NCBI RefSeq assembly: GCF_030463565.1
Contig: NC_134646.1
Location: 21,067,796 to 21,131,795, forward strand
Origin: Pelecanus crispus
Taxonomy: Eukaryota; Chordata; Aves; Pelecaniformes; Pelecanidae
Length of the DNA: 64,000 nt
Reading direction: 5' to 3'
The position numbers were made by a program, and so were the translations under genes. Numbering within the stretch: position 1 is the stretch's first letter; every line of letters starts with the position of its first letter. Shown here one piece after another: positions 62,601 to 64,000 of the stretch. Below the pieces are notes generated by a model. That model was not told where the DNA came from and searched no databases. It saw nothing but the letters and a program-made list of their open reading frames with translations.

Positions 62601-63379
62601 TAAAGATAAATCCCAAAGAGACTGTAAGAGTCTCCTCAACTAAAATACAGAGGCTACCCGCCACTCTTCATCTGAAGTCTGCAGGACACAGATGATTCTT
62701 GGTTAAAGTTACACACAAACTCAACCAGCATCTACCTACCACAGTGACAAAGCCTGTATAAAAAAGATGGATACTTTAATCTTGATTTAACATGAGGAGA
62801 GGATATAATTGTAATAAAAGTAATGTCCTTGTAACACAAGCATATAATCTCCCTGAAATGAGCTCACCTGGAATCCTTTCGGACTCTTGCTTTTTCAAAG
62901 GAAAACATAGCTTGCCTGTTCAAATCATACAGCCGTGTTGTTGGCTCTGCAGATACACCTTCCTTGGCTCCTCTCCTCTTATCAGCAGAGACTTGAATCG
63001 TTGAAGCCACTTTAAATGGAGAAGGCTGAAGAGAGTGCTCTCCTTGAGTGCTAACAACATCCTGCAGCTTGTTTAACTGTATACACTTGCTCTGAAGTTC
63101 CTTAGTGAGTTCTGCTATGACCTTAGTCTGCATAGCCAGCTGTTCTTGAAGCTCAGCAACATGACTTTGACCCTCTTGCAACTCTTGATCTTTTCTCTTC
63201 AGCTCCTTTTCCAGTTCAAGCACCCTGCTACAAAGAACATCAGCTTGCCCATTGATCACGTTGATGCCTAGACTTGGGTCCTTCAGAAACTTATGGTTGC
63301 CAGTACAGCCAATAGAGAGGTTTGCTACATGTCTATCTGGCCGCCTCAGATACTTGGGTTTCACTGATCCATTCCCCAT
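32516..63379 (-). CDS. PRKG2: cGMP-dependent protein kinase 2 (cGKII), complete CDS in 18 exons
   Basis: Serine/threonine kinase activated by cGMP. In vertebrates it is membrane-anchored through an N-myristoyl group and acts in intestinal ion secretion and growth-plate cartilage. The exons join in phase to 778 residues; the human protein has 762. Approximate residues: MGNGS start with Gly2 for myristoylation; leucine zipper 49-110; autoinhibitory [12 protein letters not shown] 135-146; cGMP site A with FGEL (Glu250, Arg259); site B with FGEKALI (Glu374, Arg383); glycine loop GVGGFGRV 476-483; Lys498; YRDLKPEN (Asp592); DFG (Asp610); activation-loop Thr625 in [17 protein letters not shown] tail ending SGWDKDF. 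All key residues are intact. The excess over human is mainly an insertion of about 25 residues before the zipper. The exon phases and motif order leave little room for another PKG paralogue. Confidence 0.97.
33459..33525 (-). CDS. PRKG2: PRKG2 coding exon 17 (residues 725-747)
   Basis: Acceptor TTTTTAATCAG, donor GAG|GTATTG, 67 bases. It encodes [20 protein letters not shown] then RE, leading from the kinase domain into the AGC tail. Confidence 0.95.
34384..34446 (-). CDS. PRKG2: PRKG2 coding exon 16 (residues 704-724)
   Basis: Acceptor TTTTTTTAAG, donor CACAG|GTAAGT, 63 bases. It encodes [20 protein letters not shown]. The conserved Arg of PTERLG closes the C-lobe. Confidence 0.95.
34655..35113 (-). 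mobile_element. CR1 LINE 3' fragment with doubled 3' end
   Basis: Begins on the plus strand with AATAGAATCATAGAATTG and a first GATTGGAAAACACC unit. After about 140 bases there is a second GATTGGAAAGGACC unit, then ORF2 C-terminal coding sequence ending ALWDMV. It aligns with 8744-9230 along its whole length, including the join between the two units. 5'-truncated near 35113. It lies in the PRKG2 intron between coding exons 15 and 16, in the same orientation as the gene. Confidence 0.9.
35826..35948 (-). CDS. PRKG2: PRKG2 coding exon 15 (residues 663-703)
   Basis: Acceptor CTTTTTCTAG, donor TGCAG|GTAGGA, 123 bases. It encodes [20 protein letters not shown] and [11 protein letters not shown] in the kinase C-lobe. 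Confidence 0.96.
36642..36805 (-). CDS. PRKG2: PRKG2 coding exon 14 (residues 609-662)
   Basis: Acceptor TTTGATCAG, donor GGCAG|GTAAGT, 164 bases. It encodes VDFGFAKK (DFG Asp610) and [16 protein letters not shown] (activation-loop Thr625, APE motif), then [15 protein letters not shown] 10-base direct repeat straddles the acceptor. Confidence 0.97.
37552..37693 (-). CDS. PRKG2: PRKG2 coding exon 13 (residues 561-608)
   Basis: Acceptor TTTTGTTCCAG, donor CTG|GTAAGA, 142 bases. It encodes [20 protein letters not shown] followed by the catalytic loop [13 protein letters not shown] with the base Asp592 (YRD rather than HRD, normal for this family). Confidence 0.97.
37945..38034 (-). CDS. PRKG2: PRKG2 coding exon 12 (residues 531-560)
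   Basis: Acceptor GTCTCCACAG, donor GACAG|GTAACA, 90 bases. It encodes [20 protein letters not shown] and GELWSLLRD, the hinge of the kinase domain. Confidence 0.96.
38196..38332 (-). CDS. PRKG2: PRKG2 coding exon 11 (residues 486-530)
   Basis: Acceptor ATTGACAG, 137 bases. It encodes [20 protein letters not shown] with the ATP-anchoring Lys498, and SEKKILEQI with the partner Glu. Two GT donors lie four bases out of phase, GTAAAG and GTAAGT. Only the distal one (GTAAA|GTAAGT, exon end 38196) keeps the reading frame, giving IVK before the next exon. Confidence 0.96.
39619..39769 (-). CDS. PRKG2: PRKG2 coding exon 10 (residues 435-485)
   Basis: Acceptor TTAATGCAG, donor CTT|GTAAGA, 151 bases. 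It encodes the linker and the start of the kinase domain, including [12 protein letters not shown] and the ATP-binding glycine loop [10 protein letters not shown] (about residues 476-485). Confidence 0.97.
40666..40764 (-). CDS. PRKG2: PRKG2 coding exon 9 (residues 402-434)
   Basis: Acceptor ATGTTTTTAG, donor GCGAA|GTAAGT, 99 bases. It encodes [20 protein letters not shown] and [12 protein letters not shown], the C-terminal helix of site B and the start of the linker to the kinase. The preceding intron (40765-44992) contains a near-complete CR1. Confidence 0.96.
41212..44330 (-). mobile_element. CR1 LINE, near-complete ORF2, decayed
   Basis: About 3.1 kb on the minus strand inside the PRKG2 intron between coding exons 8 and 9. 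The 3' end near 41212 has the TTGGAAGGGACC motif. Going 5' it has RT C-terminal blocks (41281-41709), an older central RT part with stops, the RT N-terminal part (42504-43172), the linker region (43194-43781) and the endonuclease (43814-44152, with [12 protein letters not shown] and [16 protein letters not shown]). Frameshifts and stops break the frame into at least six pieces. It is clearly older than the copies at 9 and 26 kb and belongs to another subfamily. Confidence 0.92.
42504..43172 (-). pseudogene. CR1 RT N-terminal fragment with internal duplication
   Basis: An open 222-codon frame starting [20 protein letters not shown] and containing the [12 protein letters not shown] block twice, because of a 135-base in-frame tandem duplication (42722-42856 and 42857-42991). 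It continues with [14 protein letters not shown] and [19 protein letters not shown], the usual CR1 RT sequence. Confidence 0.88.
44993..45061 (-). CDS. PRKG2: PRKG2 coding exon 8 (residues 379-401)
   Basis: Acceptor AATTCTTAG, donor AGAGA|GTAAGT, 69 bases. It encodes [20 protein letters not shown] and IDR. Arg383 completes the site B cassette. Confidence 0.95.
45870..45964 (-). CDS. PRKG2: PRKG2 coding exon 7 (residues 348-378)
   Basis: Acceptor TACTTTCCAG, donor ATTAG|GTTAGT, 95 bases. It encodes [20 protein letters not shown] and DYFGEKALI. Glu374 belongs to the phosphate-binding cassette of cGMP site B. Confidence 0.96.
47024..47101 (-). CDS. PRKG2: PRKG2 coding exon 6 (residues 322-347)
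   Basis: Acceptor CCCCAACAG, donor AAAG|GTAAGA, 78 bases (26 whole codons). It encodes [19 protein letters not shown], the beta-barrel start of cGMP site B. A C-rich run on the sense strand (G-rich on plus, 47106-47121) lies directly before the acceptor. Confidence 0.95.
47669..47691. repeat. poly-A tract
   Basis: About 22 A on the plus strand within a PRKG2 intron, with no recognisable element attached. Confidence 0.85.
48440..48503 (-). CDS. PRKG2: PRKG2 coding exon 5 (residues 300-321)
   Basis: Acceptor TTTTCTGGAAG, donor GTG|GTAAGA, 64 bases. It encodes [20 protein letters not shown], the lead-in helix to cGMP site B. Ends in phase 0. Confidence 0.95.
49646..49662. repeat. (CT)n microsatellite
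   Basis: About eight CT units in a PRKG2 intron near coding exon 4. Confidence 0.8.
49741..49846 (-). CDS. PRKG2: PRKG2 coding exon 4 (residues 265-299)
   Basis: Acceptor TTTTCTTAAAG, donor AGAAG|GTAAAT, 106 bases. It encodes [19 protein letters not shown] and the helix linking sites A and B. Too short and without an in-frame start, so it is easily missed by ORF searches. Confidence 0.95.
50105..50226 (+). mobile_element. short CR1 3' end, plus orientation
   Basis: GTTGGACTGGATGATCTTAA, then AGGTCTTTTCCAACCTAAAC, then ATTCTATG octamers at 50201-50222: the sense strand of an avian CR1 3' end. It is severely 5'-truncated and is the only CR1 copy here antisense to PRKG2. Confidence 0.88.
52762..52875 (-). 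CDS. PRKG2: PRKG2 coding exon 3 (residues 227-264)
   Basis: Acceptor TTTTTGACAG, donor AAAG|GTACCT, 114 bases. It encodes the phosphate-binding cassette of cGMP site [20 protein letters not shown]. Glu250 and Arg259 contact the cyclic nucleotide in this family. Confidence 0.96.
54605..54771 (-). CDS. PRKG2: PRKG2 coding exon 2 (residues 171-226)
   Basis: Acceptor TTTGAAACCAG then TGAGAAGAAG. The exon encodes [19 protein letters not shown] and the start of cGMP-binding site A, with [17 protein letters not shown]. Donor AAAG|GTGAAT. 167 bases, entering at phase 2 and leaving at phase 1. Confidence 0.96.
56110..56575. other. GC-richer block with TATA-like and AATAAA motifs in an AT-rich intron
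   Basis: About 460 bases of clearly different composition from the surrounding intron. They include GCCCATTGGCCTGCATACTC followed directly by TATTTAAA (CCAAT-like and TATA-like motifs), a C/T-rich second half and AATAAA at about 56563. The layout resembles a promoter-to-polyadenylation unit such as a solo LTR or an inserted retrotransposon end, but I could not define its ends or target-site duplications. Confidence 0.3.
60066..60745 (-). mobile_element. CR1 LINE 3' fragment, old
   Basis: The plus strand starts with TTGGGTTGGAAGGGACCTTA. The minus-strand coding remnants include [20 protein letters not shown] and [15 protein letters not shown], diverged versions of CR1 ORF2 C-terminal blocks. 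Frameshifted and stopped. It lies in the first coding intron of PRKG2. Confidence 0.88.
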
Positions 63380-63392
63380 TTTGTCCAGAGAC
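62868..63392 (-). CDS. PRKG2: PRKG2 coding exon 1 (residues 1-170)
   Basis: Acceptor TTTTCTCACCTAG ends at 63393. Thirteen untranslated bases precede the ATG at 63379-63377, so an upstream non-coding exon must exist beyond the window. The exon encodes the MGNGS myristoylation signal, a region longer than in mammals (about residues 22-46), the leucine-zipper coiled coil that mediates dimerisation, and the autoinhibitory RRGAK segment. Donor AG|GTGAGC follows 62868, leaving two bases of a serine codon. Confidence 0.96.
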
Positions 63393-64000
63393 CTAGGTGA
63401 GAAAACAAAATTGCATTCCTCAAGAAGGATGGAAAAAAAAAAAAAAAAGTGGGGTCACTTCCCCATTGAGGAATAATTATTGACTATATAGACTAATTTA
63501 ACCAGTGGGCACATAACTGCCTGGCATAAAGGATATGTGATTATTAAGCATATGTGTTATTAATAATTTTAAAAAAACCCCAACTTTAAGGATTATGACC
63601 ATAAAAGAACAGTCATAATGATCAGAACAGAGGTCTGGCTAGCTTGTAAACTGTCTCCAAACATGGCTGTAAGGAGATGCCCAGGAAAGGGCAACAACAG
63701 GACGAGCATATAGGCTGCTTGACTGAAATACTGTCTGAAATTTCAGATTTCCTGAGTCTGATATGCTTTATTTAAGGTACACTGATTAGGCAACAAGAAC
63801 TAAATTGGGAAGCTTCAGCAATTTGCTTTTGCTGGCTAGTATAACCATACTTTTAACAGATGCACAATGCTGTTCTGGTTTGCAGCCTTCAGTGGGTTAG
63901 AATTGAAATACTAGACAAGGTAGCTCCCATTGCAAATCTAGTTTTCCTTAAAACACTCTTTTTTCTGAACTCGGTCTTGCTTATTGTGACTTTGCATAAT
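63393..64000 (-). other. PRKG2: PRKG2 5' intron (upstream of first coding exon)
   Basis: Sequence upstream of the acceptor at 63393. AT-rich, with an A16 run at 63430-63447 and no promoter-like CpG island. The first exon and promoter must lie beyond the window. Confidence 0.7.

Larger units (their letters stand above)
54772..62867 (-). other. PRKG2: PRKG2 intron after coding exon 1 (8.1 kb)
   Basis: The largest intron in the window. It holds a CR1 fragment at 60066-60745 and an unusual GC-richer block at about 56110-56575. The rest is AT-rich with no recognisable coding exon. Confidence 0.9.

Noticed and set aside
1..64000. CRISPR arrays, bacterial operons, tRNA or rRNA genes
   Set aside because: None seen. 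The window is vertebrate nuclear DNA, and the tandem arrays lack the regular repeat-spacer structure of CRISPR.

Overview
This is vertebrate nuclear DNA, most likely from a bird. Genes are split into short exons with GT/AG introns. The dispersed repeats are CR1 LINEs, the dominant avian retrotransposon, with their typical GGTTGGAA and ATTCTATG 3' ends. The one large gene matches PRKG2 (cGMP-dependent protein kinase II) exon by exon. I cannot name the species.

Right half (32516-63392, minus strand): the whole coding part of PRKG2. I located 18 coding exons by hand. All 17 introns have GT/AG ends, and the exon phases join without a break into 2337 bases, or 778 residues plus stop. In order the protein has a myristoylation-type N terminus, a leucine zipper, an autoinhibitory segment, two cyclic-nucleotide-binding domains, an AGC-family kinase domain and the C-terminal tail. 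No inactivating change was seen. The non-coding first exon and the promoter lie beyond position 64000. Four introns carry CR1 copies (34655-35113, 41212-44330, 50105-50226 and 60066-60745).

Left half (1-32515): no gene that I can name. Near the left edge is a candidate terminal coding exon on the minus strand (295-487). It has a good acceptor and an open frame to a stop, but I do not recognise the protein. CpG islands lie at about 14.5-15.4 kb and 19.36-19.64 kb, each with a possible 5' splice donor on the plus strand. Around them are three degenerate short-period tandem arrays (11.43-11.76, 15.70-16.35 and 16.60-16.96 kb). CR1 copies lie at 8744-10708, 26278-29345 and 30814-31240. The first keeps a long open reverse-transcriptase frame. 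The second reaches back into the ORF1 esterase region but lacks its 3' end.

The best leads for a second look are: (1) an abrupt step in identity between the CR1 copies at 9 kb and 26 kb, from about 99% over 701 bases to about 86%, which suggests gene conversion or a mosaic element; (2) a CR1 type with a doubled 3' end, present twice in the window; (3) an in-frame 135-base tandem duplication inside a CR1 reverse-transcriptase gene; (4) the unidentified terminal exon and the two orphan CpG islands. I saw no evidence of a new defence, toxin or metabolic system.
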